Shown: in pieces, positions 43,167 to 51,933 of the stretch
Layout: each line of letters opens with the position of its first letter
Numbering within the stretch: position 1 is the stretch's first letter
Assembly (NCBI GenBank): GCA_035690865.1
Contig: DASSKE010000001.1
Coordinates: 1-64,000, forward strand
DNA: 64,000 nt
Reading direction: 5' to 3'
Source of the DNA: CAMLQK01 sp035690865
GTDB taxonomy: Bacteria; Patescibacteriota; Saccharimonadia; Saccharimonadales; UBA4665
Notes under the pieces: generated by a model
What the model saw: the letters and a program-made list of their open reading frames with translations, nothing else
Database searches by the model: none
Told to the model about the DNA's origin: nothing
Position numbers and translations under genes: made by a program

Positions 43167-44132
43167 TTACTTGTAAAATGTCCTGCCGCTCACTCGTACG
43201 TCAATATATTCACTCGGGACAATGTGCTGATTGTTAAGATATTTACGCGTCGCAATAAACGCCCCGCTCTCTTCCCTGGCCTTACCCCTCAAGTTGAACT
43301 TTACGTAGTATGGCCCGCCAGCTACTTTTGCACGCAATTCGCTCGTACCCGCAGGCAAGGTCCATCGTTCTACGGAGATCTTTTGCAGTTTTAGCTGACC
43401 AACCACCTCTGTTATAAAACTAATATCGCTTCGGGGTAATGCTGTCTGAGAAAGGTTCACCTCTAGCCCGCTCTCGTCGATAATAACGGGCAAGGCCTTG
43501 TCGCCAGTTGGCAGTTTAAGCGCTGGGCTTACTTGCATTAACACCCGGCCAGAGCTATCAAGGACGTATTGGCTGCCTTGCGAGGTTTGAAGAATAATTT
43601 GAGGTGATGCGGGCTGAATATACACCGTGGGCTTTGTGCCTACAATAGGGAGCGAGACGCTCACTTCGCGCACTTCCGGAAAGCGCCGTTTCATTTCGTC
43701 TGCTATGCTCGCCGTGTCCACCGTAAGTTTGTTTCCGGATAAGCGCGACTGGGCAAAAAGCTGCTGGGCAACATCGGCGTAGCGGCTGGTATCTTGAGCG
43801 AATATTTGAGCTGACTCATCACCTGTTACAACAATTTTAGGCGTGCTACCCAGGACAATGAGCAAGCCAAAAGCAACCAGAATGCCCACCGTGGCAAGAA
43901 TGCTCTTAGGCTTAATTGTGAGGCCAGCAAAAATATTCCGTCGTTTGCGGCGCGGTTTTTCTTGAGGCTGCATTTGACGGCCACGCACATCATCGTTTGA
44001 AGAACGAACGGCGTGGTACGAAAAGACCGCGTTGGGTTGGGCTGCGTTGGGCGAAACCCGTCGTCGTCCTGGTGCTTGTGGTGGTGTTTTTTGCTTTTTG
44101 AACATACCGAAACTTTTTATTATTTGATCCAC
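43167..44132 (-). CDS. ftsQ: Cell division protein FtsQ/DivIB
   Basis: 321 aa. A basic cytoplasmic N-terminus, one membrane helix (about 78-98), a POTRA-like domain (KIVVTGDESA onward) and the FtsQ beta domain (SQYVLDSSGRVL, ALPVIID). Bridges FtsL/FtsB and the septal synthase. It is the last gene of the dcw cluster here; no ftsA or ftsZ follows in this window. The order murG-ftsQ is usual. Confidence 0.88.
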   Translation of the reverse strand: MDQIIKSFGMFKKQKTPPQAPGRRRVSPNAAQPNAVFSYHAVRSSNDDVRGRQMQPQEKPRRKRRNIFAGLTIKPKSILATVGILVAFGLLIVLGSTPKIVVTGDESAQIFAQDTSRYADVAQQLFAQSRLSGNKLTVDTASIADEMKRRFPEVREVSVSLPIVGTKPTVYIQPASPQIILQTSQGSQYVLDSSGRVLMQVSPALKLPTGDKALPVIIDESGLEVNLSQTALPRSDISFITEVVGQLKLQKISVERWTLPAGTSELRAKVAGGPYYVKFNLRGKAREESGAFIATRKYLNNQHIVPSEYIDVRVSGRTFYK

Positions 44133-44159
44133 TGTGGCATTTGAGCCTGTTTTGCGATG

Positions 44160-45329
44160 CTAGTGGGCCGCCTGTTCTAATAATACCATTGCAAGGCGTT
44201 CTGTTGCATCAGATGGTGTTAATTCGTGCAAACGATTGGCCATAGCTCGTGCCTGTGTTGGCTTATCCAGCAACTCTACCAACAAGGGCATGAGCGCACC
44301 ATGGTCATCTACAAACCGGTCTTCGGGGAGCAGCATGATTGCTTTCTTCCGTGCCAGAACCTGGGCATTCTTTATCTGGTGACCGCCGGTTAAAAGCGGA
44401 TTTGGCACTACAATACAAGCTTTAGCCTGTGCGCCAAATTCAGCCATAGACGTTGCTCCAGCGCGAGTAATGACAATGTCAGCCACACCGCTGTACTGAG
44501 CCATATTAGTAATAAATCCCTTAATAATAACCCTGTGCTGATCGGCGGCGGGTACATGCTCGTGGTACCATTGACGCTGCTGATCTTCGAGGTTACGCCC
44601 GGCAACATGTACGATAATGGCATGCGGGTATCGCTCCAAAATAGCCGGAACACAGTCTGCGACCGCTACATTCATCCGCTGTGCGCCAAGCCCACCACCT
44701 GTAATGAGTATAATCTGCCCTTTGGGTGGCAGGCCTAATTGCTCGCGCGTCTGGCGCTGTTCGTCGGCGCTAAAGACATGATATTGGTGCGAGACCGGCA
44801 CCCCAACTGTTTCTGTCTTTTGGGGCGGGTAGCTATAAATCTCCTTGGGAAGAGCTACGGCATGCAAACGTGCCCAGCGGGCGATAATTCTGTTTGCCAA
44901 ACCAGGCAAAGCGTCAGAATCATGGGTTATATAGGGGATACGCAACGTGGCCGCCGCCAAGCCCACAGGCACCCCGACAAAACCACCTTTTACAAAGATA
45001 ACGTCAGGACGCTCTTTGCGAAGCAAGGCCACGCTTTGCCAATATCCAGCAAATACCCGCCATATATCGCGCACATTCAGCCACACTGTTTTGACATCAA
45101 GAAGCTGGCGCAGAGGGTTCTCGCCATGATAGCGACGGAACTTGCCTGCGCTCACGGTATATACATGCGTAAAGTTTTTGTCTTGAGCTGGAATATCACC
45201 CAAAGAATCTCCACGCTGGCCAATATAATCAAGCGTAATCTCCGGCTGGCGCCGCTTTAGCTCATGTGCGACTGCCAGGAGCGGGGTTATATGCCCCCCG
45301 GAGCCGCCGCCGGTCATAGCGATTCTCAT
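44160..45329 (-). CDS. murG: UDP-GlcNAc:lipid I transferase MurG
   Basis: 389 aa. Makes lipid II on the inner membrane face. The glycine-rich acceptor loop is GGGSGGHITPLLAVA (residues 7-21); the donor-binding part shows LITGGGLGAQRMN, ITRAGATSMAEFGAQAKACIVVPNP and QIKNAQVLARKKAI. The start overlaps the end of ftsW by 68 nt, a long overlap for dcw genes. It follows the usual family length plus a little. Confidence 0.96.
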   Translation of the reverse strand: MRIAMTGGGSGGHITPLLAVAHELKRRQPEITLDYIGQRGDSLGDIPAQDKNFTHVYTVSAGKFRRYHGENPLRQLLDVKTVWLNVRDIWRVFAGYWQSVALLRKERPDVIFVKGGFVGVPVGLAAATLRIPYITHDSDALPGLANRIIARWARLHAVALPKEIYSYPPQKTETVGVPVSHQYHVFSADEQRQTREQLGLPPKGQIILITGGGLGAQRMNVAVADCVPAILERYPHAIIVHVAGRNLEDQQRQWYHEHVPAADQHRVIIKGFITNMAQYSGVADIVITRAGATSMAEFGAQAKACIVVPNPLLTGGHQIKNAQVLARKKAIMLLPEDRFVDDHGALMPLLVELLDKPTQARAMANRLHELTPSDATERLAMVLLEQAAH

Positions 45330-46509
45330 ATCCTATTCCTCCTCTTTCATTGTCTGTTTCGGGAATTGAAAAACCAGTATAATGCGATATCTGAAATACG
45401 AGGCCCAGCGCAGCCATCACAAAGAGAACACTACTACCGCCGTAGCTGATAAGTGGCAGCGTAATGCCCTTGAGCGGCAACAGCCCAAGCATCGCCCCAA
45501 TGTTTACAAATGCTTGAGTGCTGAGCCAGACCAGAATACCTACCACTATGAGTCTGCTAAATGTATCCGGTGCCCTGTCGGCAATGTGTTTTAATCGCAT
45601 AAAGAGCAATATGAATATAGTCATCAAGCCTATTACACCTACAAAGCCAAATTTCTCAGCATAAATAGCAAAGATGGAGTCGTTCTCGGCCTCCGGCAAA
45701 TACCCAAACGCCTGCACGCTTTGTCCTAATCCCAAGCCAAAAACACCGCCCGAACCAACGGCGATAAGGGCCTGGCATACCTGATAGCCCGTTGATAAGC
45801 AATCGCTCGTAGGGTTAAGAAAAGTGGCCAGGCGCTCGCGGCGATACGGCGTACTAGCTACCGCCAGCACTAGACCAATTGCCAGCACCCCTACAACTAA
45901 AAGAATGCGCTTCATCGGCAAACCTGCTACAAAAGCCATAGCCCCCATCATAACCGCAATTACGCCCATAGAGCCAAGGTCGCTCTGGATACCGGCGACT
46001 ACAAAGCCGATACCGCCCAGAGCGTACAAGATAGGCTTGAGAGTTTTTTGCGTGTTAGTTATAAGGCCGCCTTTAAGCCGCAGAGCCAAAAAGCCGGAGA
46101 ACCAAATGAGCAGAGCAAACTTGAGCAATTCTACGGACTGCATAGAGAACCCGCCCAGCCTGATCCAACGGTGAGCCGGATACTGCGGGTTCACTGGCGT
46201 AGCCAGGGCTGCAAGCGTCACAAGGCCAGCGATAATCAACAAGGCCACGTGTCGCTTATGCCAGGTTGCAAGAGGTACCCGTGCGGTAACACCAAACATG
46301 ACGGCACCAAGCAAAACGGCAATGAACTGACGCACCAGATAATAGTTATCGCCTACCCCCTTCTCTACCGCCAAAGCCGGGCTAATAGAGTAAACAACAA
46401 CCATGCCCACAGTAATCAAAAGAAGCATCAGCACAACCAGCCAATAGTCAGGCCGGTGACGGCGAGGTTGTCCTTGTTGCGCCGGTGCAAGCCGCCTACC
46501 CTGCATCAT
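45262..46509 (-). CDS. ftsW: Septal peptidoglycan polymerase FtsW
   Basis: 415 aa SEDS glycosyltransferase with about ten membrane helices, polymerising lipid II at the septum. Key motifs: PAHRWIRLGGFSMQS, the FAIYAEKFGFVG loop, and KGITLPLISYGGSS. The C-terminal tail (about 390-415, RYDRRRLRGAY) lies over the murG start. ftsI is upstream on the same operon. It could be RodA-type; the position in dcw makes FtsW far more likely. Confidence 0.95.
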   Translation of the reverse strand: MMQGRRLAPAQQGQPRRHRPDYWLVVLMLLLITVGMVVVYSISPALAVEKGVGDNYYLVRQFIAVLLGAVMFGVTARVPLATWHKRHVALLIIAGLVTLAALATPVNPQYPAHRWIRLGGFSMQSVELLKFALLIWFSGFLALRLKGGLITNTQKTLKPILYALGGIGFVVAGIQSDLGSMGVIAVMMGAMAFVAGLPMKRILLVVGVLAIGLVLAVASTPYRRERLATFLNPTSDCLSTGYQVCQALIAVGSGGVFGLGLGQSVQAFGYLPEAENDSIFAIYAEKFGFVGVIGLMTIFILLFMRLKHIADRAPDTFSRLIVVGILVWLSTQAFVNIGAMLGLLPLKGITLPLISYGGSSVLFVMAALGLVFQISHYTGFSIPETDNERGGIGYENRYDRRRLRGAYNPAPGSRT

Positions 46510-46515
46510 AAGCTG

Positions 46516-47556
46516 CTACGCGTATCTTCCGAGCAAGAACACAATCAAGCCCAACACGGCAGCAACTTGACCGATAATCCACAAACGCATTGTAACCTTT
46601 GTTTCTGGCCAGCCGATTGCCTCAAAATGGTGATGGATAGGCGACGACAAAAATACCTTCTTGCCGTTGCGCAATTTGCGCGATACGCGATTAATAATAA
46701 CCGAGCCAGTCTCCATTATGTACACAGCAGCAATAATCGGCAGCACATAGATGGTATCGGTCTGCATGGCAATAACCCCAAGCGCTGTCCCCAAGGCAAA
46801 CGCCCCCACGTCCCCCATAAAGAACCGCGCAGGATGAATATTAAACCAAGTGTAACTTAAGAGTGCTCCAATTACCGTCAGACAGAATGCAGCAAGGGCG
46901 TATTTTCCCTGGACCGCGCAAATCATGGCGTATGCCAAAAAGGAGGAGCTTAGCAGTCCGCCAGCAAGACCGTCAAGGCCATCACTAATATTTACCGAGT
47001 TTGCCGTAGCAACCACTACAATCCAGAATATCGGTACAATAAGCCAGCCCACGTGTAGATCGTTAAAGCCCGGCAGATAGACTGTTGTTACATCAAGCTT
47101 GGCAAAGAACCACCAACCGCCAACCAAGGCTACTAAACTATATAAAGCAAACTTTGCTTTAGCGCCCATACCAGCAATGCCCCGCCCGTTGCTGCGGATA
47201 TTCATAATGTCATCAAGCAAACCGACTAATCCGGCGCCCACCATTGCGGCAAGCGGCAGCCAAGTTTGGCTCCGTTCCATATTAAAGAGCAGCGTAACTA
47301 AAGCAATGGTAATAACAAAGATACTCCCGGCCATGGTAGGAATATTGCGCTTATGTTTAGCGGCGTGGAGTTTTTGGTACACCTTAGCCTGACCACCGCC
47401 CCAGGCTTCTGAGCGGGCTTTTTTCCACCATTGTCCTTTATAGGCTAACGTTGTGTAGATGGGCGTCAATGCCATACTCACGAGGAATCCGAGGAAGCCA
47501 AGCAAGAAAATTCGTACAAATGTATCTGTTTCTATAACAAACTGAATTGATGACAT
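46516..47556 (-). CDS. mraY: Phospho-MurNAc-pentapeptide translocase MraY
   Basis: 346 aa, about ten helices. Transfers phospho-MurNAc-pentapeptide to undecaprenyl phosphate (lipid I). Motifs: DIMNIRSNGRG, ANSVNISDGLDGLAGG (Asp catalytic), FMGDVGAFALG, and HHHFEAIGWPETKV. The usual family length. It is followed by ftsW 6 nt later. Confidence 0.96.
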   Translation of the reverse strand: MSSIQFVIETDTFVRIFLLGFLGFLVSMALTPIYTTLAYKGQWWKKARSEAWGGGQAKVYQKLHAAKHKRNIPTMAGSIFVITIALVTLLFNMERSQTWLPLAAMVGAGLVGLLDDIMNIRSNGRGIAGMGAKAKFALYSLVALVGGWWFFAKLDVTTVYLPGFNDLHVGWLIVPIFWIVVVATANSVNISDGLDGLAGGLLSSSFLAYAMICAVQGKYALAAFCLTVIGALLSYTWFNIHPARFFMGDVGAFALGTALGVIAMQTDTIYVLPIIAAVYIMETGSVIINRVSRKLRNGKKVFLSSPIHHHFEAIGWPETKVTMRLWIIGQVAAVLGLIVFLLGRYA

Positions 47557-47616
47557 GCGGAGTTTTTCTTATACCTTATTTATGGTCTTAGTATACCATC
47601 TATGTCCCATGCGTTG

Positions 47617-49386
47617 CTACTTTGTCTTGGGGATAACCCCGAAGTCGTCAATAAGCATATGGGCCAAATCGCCAAAGATCGGCTGAGCAGCCTGGCTACC
47701 GGCATAGCCGGCAATTTTAGGTTTATTAACAAATACCACAATCACATATTGCGGGGTATCACCGCCCACAAAACCCATGTAGGTTCCGTTATACAAATTA
47801 TCCTCGTATCCGCCTCCTTGAGCTTTCGCGATCTGTGCCGTACCTGTTTTACCACCTACGGCATAGGCTTTTTGGTCAAACTTGGGGTTAAAATAGTGAT
47901 GCTCTACCACATATTCCATCAAAGGAACCATGTCGCTAGACACTTGGCTGCTTACTACATCCCTGGCGAGTACTTTTGGCTCATTCTTAACCGTTTTGCC
48001 ATCGGCATCAACGTACGAGTCTACGAGCGTCGGCTGGTAATACGTACCGCCGTTAAGAACTGCCGACAGTGCCGCACCCATTTGGATCGCCGTAGCGGTC
48101 ATAGCCTGTCCAAAGGCCGTGTTTGCGTAGGTTAGGTTAATGCCAGCACCGTTATTTTCTGGGCCCGGGACATATCCTGTTGCTTCGTTGTTCTGCTCAA
48201 TGCCGGTTTGCTTGCTAAATCGAAAATGATTCACCATGTAGTCGTTCCACTTTTCGCGGCTTTGCAAGTTAAGCTGTCCTCCGCCCATTTGCATAAGCTC
48301 CCATGTAGCTCCGGTGTTAAGCGATAGGTTCAATATATCGGCAACGCTTTTAGTTCCCGCGCCGCCATCTTCCTCAATATTTTTAACGGTAAAATCGTCA
48401 ATCACATAGTGCGAAGGGTCATAGTAGGTCGTGGTTGGCTTGATAACACCCTGATTGAGCGCCGATGCCGTAGTGAGCACCTTCATTGTTGACCCTACTT
48501 CAATCGGGTGGCTTACGGCAGCGTTATTAAACAAGCTTGCATCTTCGACCTGCCCATAGTTTGCCGGATCATACGTAGGATAATTGGCCATTGCCTTTAC
48601 TGCACCGCTATGGAGGTCCATAATGAGCGCACTTCCGGATGGCGCTTTGGCATGCTCGATACCTTTTTTAAGAATGTCCTCGAGCTGCTTTTGCATACCA
48701 ACATCAACCGTAAGCGTTACATCCTTACCAGGAACAGGATCCCGCAAGATATTTCCGGGGCTGGCGGCCAGTGGTACACCGTTAATATCAGTTACGGCTT
48801 TAAGCTGACCGGCGGTGCCGGACAATTGCGTATTAAGCGCTTGTTCTATGCCGTATACACCCTGTCCTTCGGCATTAACAAAGCCCAGGAGTTGCGACGC
48901 CAGCGAGCCGTTAGGATACGTGCGGTAGTTTACTTCATCGGCGCCCACCCCAGGATACTTCTTGGCAAGTAAGCGGTTCTTTTGGTCTTTGCCAACCTTT
49001 TTGGCTAGCACAACGTAGCGGGTATCCTTGCGGGTAATGTCGTTTTTGTAATCTTGCATGGTGCCGCCCAAAATATCAGCCATAGTAGCCGCGACCACAT
49101 CAGGCTTTTTTATAAGCGACGGATCAGCGTAAATGGTGTAAAGCTTTTCGTTCAGTACAATAGGCACCGTCGTGTCACCCATGTGCGCTTTAATAGAACC
49201 CCGCTGAGCGGTAATTTCATACTCCTTAAGCTGGTCGCTTAAAGCCGCGTGGTGATAGTAGTTGTAACGGATAATCTGTAGGTAAAAGGCGCGCAACAAA
49301 AAGATTGCCACAATTATCAAAATACCGACGTACCAAAAATTAGTACGCGTAATTTGCACTTTTGTGGTGTTGGTTTGAGGCCCCAT
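47617..49386 (-). CDS. ftsI: Septal penicillin-binding protein FtsI (PBP)
   Basis: 589 aa. One N-terminal membrane helix (about 15-33), a dimerisation domain, and a transpeptidase with SxxK in EVGSTMKVL (about 295), SxN in LSLNTG and KTG in GGKTGTAQIA. Crosslinks septal peptidoglycan together with FtsW. No PASTA domains are seen. It lies between the ftsL-like gene and mraY, with 60 nt to mraY. Confidence 0.94.
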   Translation of the reverse strand: MGPQTNTTKVQITRTNFWYVGILIIVAIFLLRAFYLQIIRYNYYHHAALSDQLKEYEITAQRGSIKAHMGDTTVPIVLNEKLYTIYADPSLIKKPDVVAATMADILGGTMQDYKNDITRKDTRYVVLAKKVGKDQKNRLLAKKYPGVGADEVNYRTYPNGSLASQLLGFVNAEGQGVYGIEQALNTQLSGTAGQLKAVTDINGVPLAASPGNILRDPVPGKDVTLTVDVGMQKQLEDILKKGIEHAKAPSGSALIMDLHSGAVKAMANYPTYDPANYGQVEDASLFNNAAVSHPIEVGSTMKVLTTASALNQGVIKPTTTYYDPSHYVIDDFTVKNIEEDGGAGTKSVADILNLSLNTGATWELMQMGGGQLNLQSREKWNDYMVNHFRFSKQTGIEQNNEATGYVPGPENNGAGINLTYANTAFGQAMTATAIQMGAALSAVLNGGTYYQPTLVDSYVDADGKTVKNEPKVLARDVVSSQVSSDMVPLMEYVVEHHYFNPKFDQKAYAVGGKTGTAQIAKAQGGGYEDNLYNGTYMGFVGGDTPQYVIVVFVNKPKIAGYAGSQAAQPIFGDLAHMLIDDFGVIPKTK

Positions 49387-49420
49387 CTACTCTATTATAG
49401 CCGAACGTTGCAAGCGCGAG

Positions 49421-49771
49421 CTAGTTCTGAACGGTTCCGCTTGGCGTAACACTGGCCATATTTTTGGCGACGTCGCTATTTTGAGCACGGTCAATTGACT
49501 GCAGGCGGGCAGAAGCTACCTCAAGGTCGTCATGCTCTTCTTTGAGCTGGCTTTGCTTTTCTTGTAAGTCGTTAATGGTGTAGCCGTAAGCGTTGGTTTT
49601 AGTTACCTGTGTGAGATATAGCATGCCTAGCAGGCAGGCCAAAACAATAAGAATAACAGTGTTGCTAACCGGGCCAAGCGCTTTTTCGCGGCCACGAAAG
49701 CCGGCAGTGTTCTGGTTGCGGCTAAGGCCGGCGGTTTTGCGGCCTACGGCGAGTGAGCTTGAGTATGTCAT
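49421..49771 (-). CDS. FtsL-like septal protein
   Basis: 116 aa. One membrane helix (about 37-57) followed by a heptad-rich coiled coil (YTINDLQEKQSQLKEEHDDLEVASARLQ). Size, topology and place right before ftsI are those of FtsL; sequence similarity is low for this family. It should join FtsQ and FtsB at the septum. Confidence 0.75.
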   Translation of the reverse strand: MTYSSSLAVGRKTAGLSRNQNTAGFRGREKALGPVSNTVILIVLACLLGMLYLTQVTKTNAYGYTINDLQEKQSQLKEEHDDLEVASARLQSIDRAQNSDVAKNMASVTPSGTVQN

Positions 49772-49950
49772 CTTGTTTTCTTTCTTTTTGTCTTTGTTTT
49801 TTGGAGGTCATCCTGGGCCAGATACCGCGCGGGGCGGTCGGTCGCAAGCCTAGAACGATCTGCTTTTTATACTTTGGGGGAAGCCCTCCCCTTGCGGGGA
49901 GAGCTATTGTTTGCTTATCTCGGGTTAGAGAAGAACGTTAGCCGATTCTA

Positions 49951-50010
49951 CTAGAGAACGGTTACGCGGATCTTCTTAGCGCGAGACTTGTTTACGACTT
50001 CGATTTTCAT
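49951..50010 (-). CDS. 19-codon ORF with strong ribosome site in the dcw cluster
   Basis: GAAAGGA sits 8 nt before an ATG and a 19-residue basic peptide (start KIEVVNKSRAKK, end RVTVL) follows rsmH by 22 nt. It is too short to identify. Below it on the minus strand lies a long leader with a GCAA-capped GC hairpin (CTCCCC/GGGGAG) before the ftsL-like gene. It could be a leader peptide or a small basic protein. Confidence 0.4.
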   Translation of the reverse strand: MKIEVVNKSRAKKIRVTVL

Positions 50011-50032
50011 TTGAAGTCCTTTCTTTTTTTGA

Positions 50033-50929
50033 TTATTTTTGTTTGACTGCGGCACGCAGCTTTGCACTACGGGCACGCGGATTAAAAACAATTTCCTGTT
50101 CGTCGCCAACGACTGGTTTTTTAGTAAGGACGGTAAGGCTGGCATCGTATCGGTCGCCCCCTGCCCTGGCAAACGCTTGTTTGACGAAGCGGTCTTCGAG
50201 GCTGTGGAAGCTAATGATTGCGATGCGGCCACCAGGTGCGAGCAAGTCATCTATCCAAATCGGCAAACTTTTGCGTAAAAGCTCAAGTTCGTCGTTTACG
50301 GCAATACGAATCGCTTGAAACGTTCGTGTTGCAGGATGCACTTTGCTGTAGCCCGGCCAGGCTTTGGCAACTATTGCGGCAAGCTCTTGGGTTGTCTTAA
50401 TCGGCCGGTTGTTCACGATTAGTGAAGCAATGTGGCGGCTTTTTGGCTCTTCGCCATAACGCTTTATGATGTCAGCAAGCTCTTTTTCTGAGTAGGTATT
50501 AACCATTACCTCAGCGGTAAGCGTTTGCGTTTGATCCATGCGCATGTCGAGCGGACCATTTTGATTGATCGAAAACCCACGATCTGCCTGGTTAAGGTGC
50601 GGTGATGAAACGCCCAAATCGGCCAAAATCAGATCAAATTGCTTTCCTTCGAGCTTGAGCTGCTGGCTGGCGGACAAAAAGTCTGCCTGCCGAACGTCCA
50701 CTCCCCTGCCCTCGAATTTTTCGCGCAGTACGCTGATTGCGTTACTGTCGCGGTCGACGAGAACAGTTCCTTGCGGATGCTGCGTCTGCTCGAGTATTGC
50801 GCTGGCGTGGCCGCCGTATCCGCCCGTAAGGTCGAGGTAGCTGTCCCCTTCCCTTGGGCTAAGATACTCAAGCACTGGCTTGAGCAATACCGGAATGTGA
50901 TGTGAATGATTTTGTTCGTCTTGGTGCAT
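50033..50929 (-). CDS. rsmH: 16S rRNA m4C1402 methyltransferase
   Basis: 298 aa. Methylates N4 of C1402 in 16S rRNA. Motifs: HIPVLLKPVLEYL, YLDLTGGYGGHASAIL (SAM loop), ILADLGVSSPHLNQADRGF and IISFHSLEDRFVK. I start at ATG 50929; the frame is open back to 51280 but that part is unlike RsmH and crosses the inverted-repeat element. A TAAAAT hexamer ends 7 nt before the ATG, so a leaderless start is possible. Confidence 0.95.
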   Translation of the reverse strand: MHQDEQNHSHHIPVLLKPVLEYLSPREGDSYLDLTGGYGGHASAILEQTQHPQGTVLVDRDSNAISVLREKFEGRGVDVRQADFLSASQQLKLEGKQFDLILADLGVSSPHLNQADRGFSINQNGPLDMRMDQTQTLTAEVMVNTYSEKELADIIKRYGEEPKSRHIASLIVNNRPIKTTQELAAIVAKAWPGYSKVHPATRTFQAIRIAVNDELELLRKSLPIWIDDLLAPGGRIAIISFHSLEDRFVKQAFARAGGDRYDASLTVLTKKPVVGDEQEIVFNPRARSAKLRAAVKQK

Positions 50930-50973
50930 TCTTGCTATTTTACCATTTTTGTTTGGTGTTTTTATTTTTGCAA

Positions 50974-51235
50974 GATCACCTATTCGACAGCCAACGTCTT
51001 TGTTTTTGTTGTTTTTGTTTTTGTGGTGGCAAGCCGCCGGTAGGTAAAGAAGAAAAAATTTGAGCGAAAGAATTTGAAAAATTCTTTTATAACTTCTTAC
51101 TGTGTGGCTCGCCGGAGTTTTGAGAGACTTATGTGTGAGGTGGAGTTTTGGGAGGTGTTCCAAAAAAGGTACTTGGATCTTTTTACGGTTTGCGGCATCC
51201 AGTATTTCCGCATGTTGACTGTCGAATAGCTGATC
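50974..51235 (-). repeat. 262-nt element bounded by 22-nt inverted repeats
   Basis: 50974-50995 and 51214-51235 are inverted repeats with two mismatches. On the minus strand (the direction of the dcw operon) one mismatch is a G-U pair, so the RNA could close a ~22-bp stem around about 218 nt. Inside, GGAGTTTTGRGAG is present twice (51114, 51142), plus an 8-bp hairpin AAGAATTT/AAATTCTT and a T/G-only tract (about 50999-51030). It may be a leader RNA, a small mobile element (MITE-like), or both. Confidence 0.65.
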
Positions 51236-51313
51236 TCGATTGCGTTTTTGCGTATCGATGTCTATTCGTAACCTAACCAAATTTTTAAGGTGCTTAATAA
51301 GGGGGCTCTTTGG

Positions 51314-51673
51314 TTATACCTTCATAAGCCTCCAATATTTGCCAACCCGTACCGCTACGACTTCTTTGTCGATACCCGCGTAATCAAGCAGATGTTGCTC
51401 GATGGTGATTCTTCCCTGCTTCTCGTCGGTTGTGCCATCTGTCTTGCCCATCCGGAACTTTACGTTCAGGTCGGCAATGTGCTCATCAAGGATATTACCC
51501 TGGAGCTGTGGCTCAACTAACTCGTCCCATACCGATTTTGGATACAGGTGCAAGTAGTCTTTGAATCCGCGGGTGATTATAACTCCGCTCGCAAACTCGC
51601 TTCTAACTTCGGTCGGTATGGTTAACCGCCTTTTATCATCGAGTTTACGTTGGAAATAATCTACCGTGGCCAT
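51314..51673 (-). CDS. mraZ: Transcriptional regulator MraZ
   Basis: 119 aa with two SpoVT/AbrB-like halves; the first shows KLDDKRRLTIPTEVRSEF (family DxKGRLxIPxxxR). It binds TGGG repeats upstream of its own operon to repress dcw. The matching boxes lie at 51750-51795. First gene of the dcw cluster, separated from rsmH by 384 nt that hold the inverted-repeat element. Confidence 0.93.
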   Translation of the reverse strand: MATVDYFQRKLDDKRRLTIPTEVRSEFASGVIITRGFKDYLHLYPKSVWDELVEPQLQGNILDEHIADLNVKFRMGKTDGTTDEKQGRITIEQHLLDYAGIDKEVVAVRVGKYWRLMKV

Positions 51674-51749
51674 GTGGTTGGTTGCGTTAATTTGCTAGTG
51701 GTTTTTGTTTTGCGGGGTAGTCGTTTTGAGTGTTAGCTCTTTTGTGGCT

Positions 51750-51795
51750 ACCCACCATTACCCACTGGAGTCATCATACTACCCACCACTACCCA
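51750..51795 (-). promoter_or_regulatory. MraZ-box repeats
   Basis: TGGGT (minus strand) occurs at 51754-51750, 51764-51760, 51785-51781 and 51795-51791. Pairs are 10 nt apart and the two pairs 21 nt apart, so all boxes lie on one face of the helix. This is the spacing of known MraZ sites (TGGGN with 5-nt spacers). Confidence 0.85.
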
Positions 51796-51802
51796 CTTAC
51801 AA
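51773..51802 (-). promoter_or_regulatory. Promoter of mraZ/dcw
   Basis: On the minus strand: TTGTAA (51802-51797), an 18-nt spacer, TATGAT (51778-51773). Two MraZ boxes fill the spacer and two lie just downstream, so MraZ would block RNA polymerase directly. Confidence 0.65.
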
Positions 51803-51814
51803 GTAGTTTTTCAC

Positions 51815-51837
51815 AAAAAAGAGGGCGACAACGCCCT
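51815..51837 (-). terminator. Intrinsic terminator upstream of dcw
   Basis: AGGGCG-TTGT-CGCCCT (51837-51822) followed by C and six T on the minus strand. It would end transcription coming from 51934-52212 and insulate the mraZ promoter. Confidence 0.8.
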
Positions 51838-51839
51838 AC

Positions 51840-51867
51840 TTTTCCACAGGTTAGTGTTTTCCACAGG
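51840..51867. promoter_or_regulatory. Two DnaA-box-like repeats
   Basis: TTTTCCACAGG occurs at 51840-51850 and 51857-51867, 17 nt apart, between the small gene and the mraZ promoter. DnaA boxes of the TTWTCCACA type are one possible reading. There is no other evidence of an origin here. Confidence 0.4.
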
Positions 51868-51933
51868 GTGGCCACAATATGTGGGGGTGTGCATAAGACA
51901 CACCTGCCCTAGGTGCCTGTGTATATCTTTTGT

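Noticed and set aside
46048..46860. 270-codon ORF on the plus strand opposite ftsW/mraY
   Set aside because: It is the antisense of two clear genes with many conserved motifs. Long open antisense frames are expected at this GC.
50930..51280. N-terminal extension of rsmH by 117 codons
   Set aside because: It does not resemble RsmH, crosses the inverted-repeat element, and a typical RsmH start with a -10 exists at 50929.
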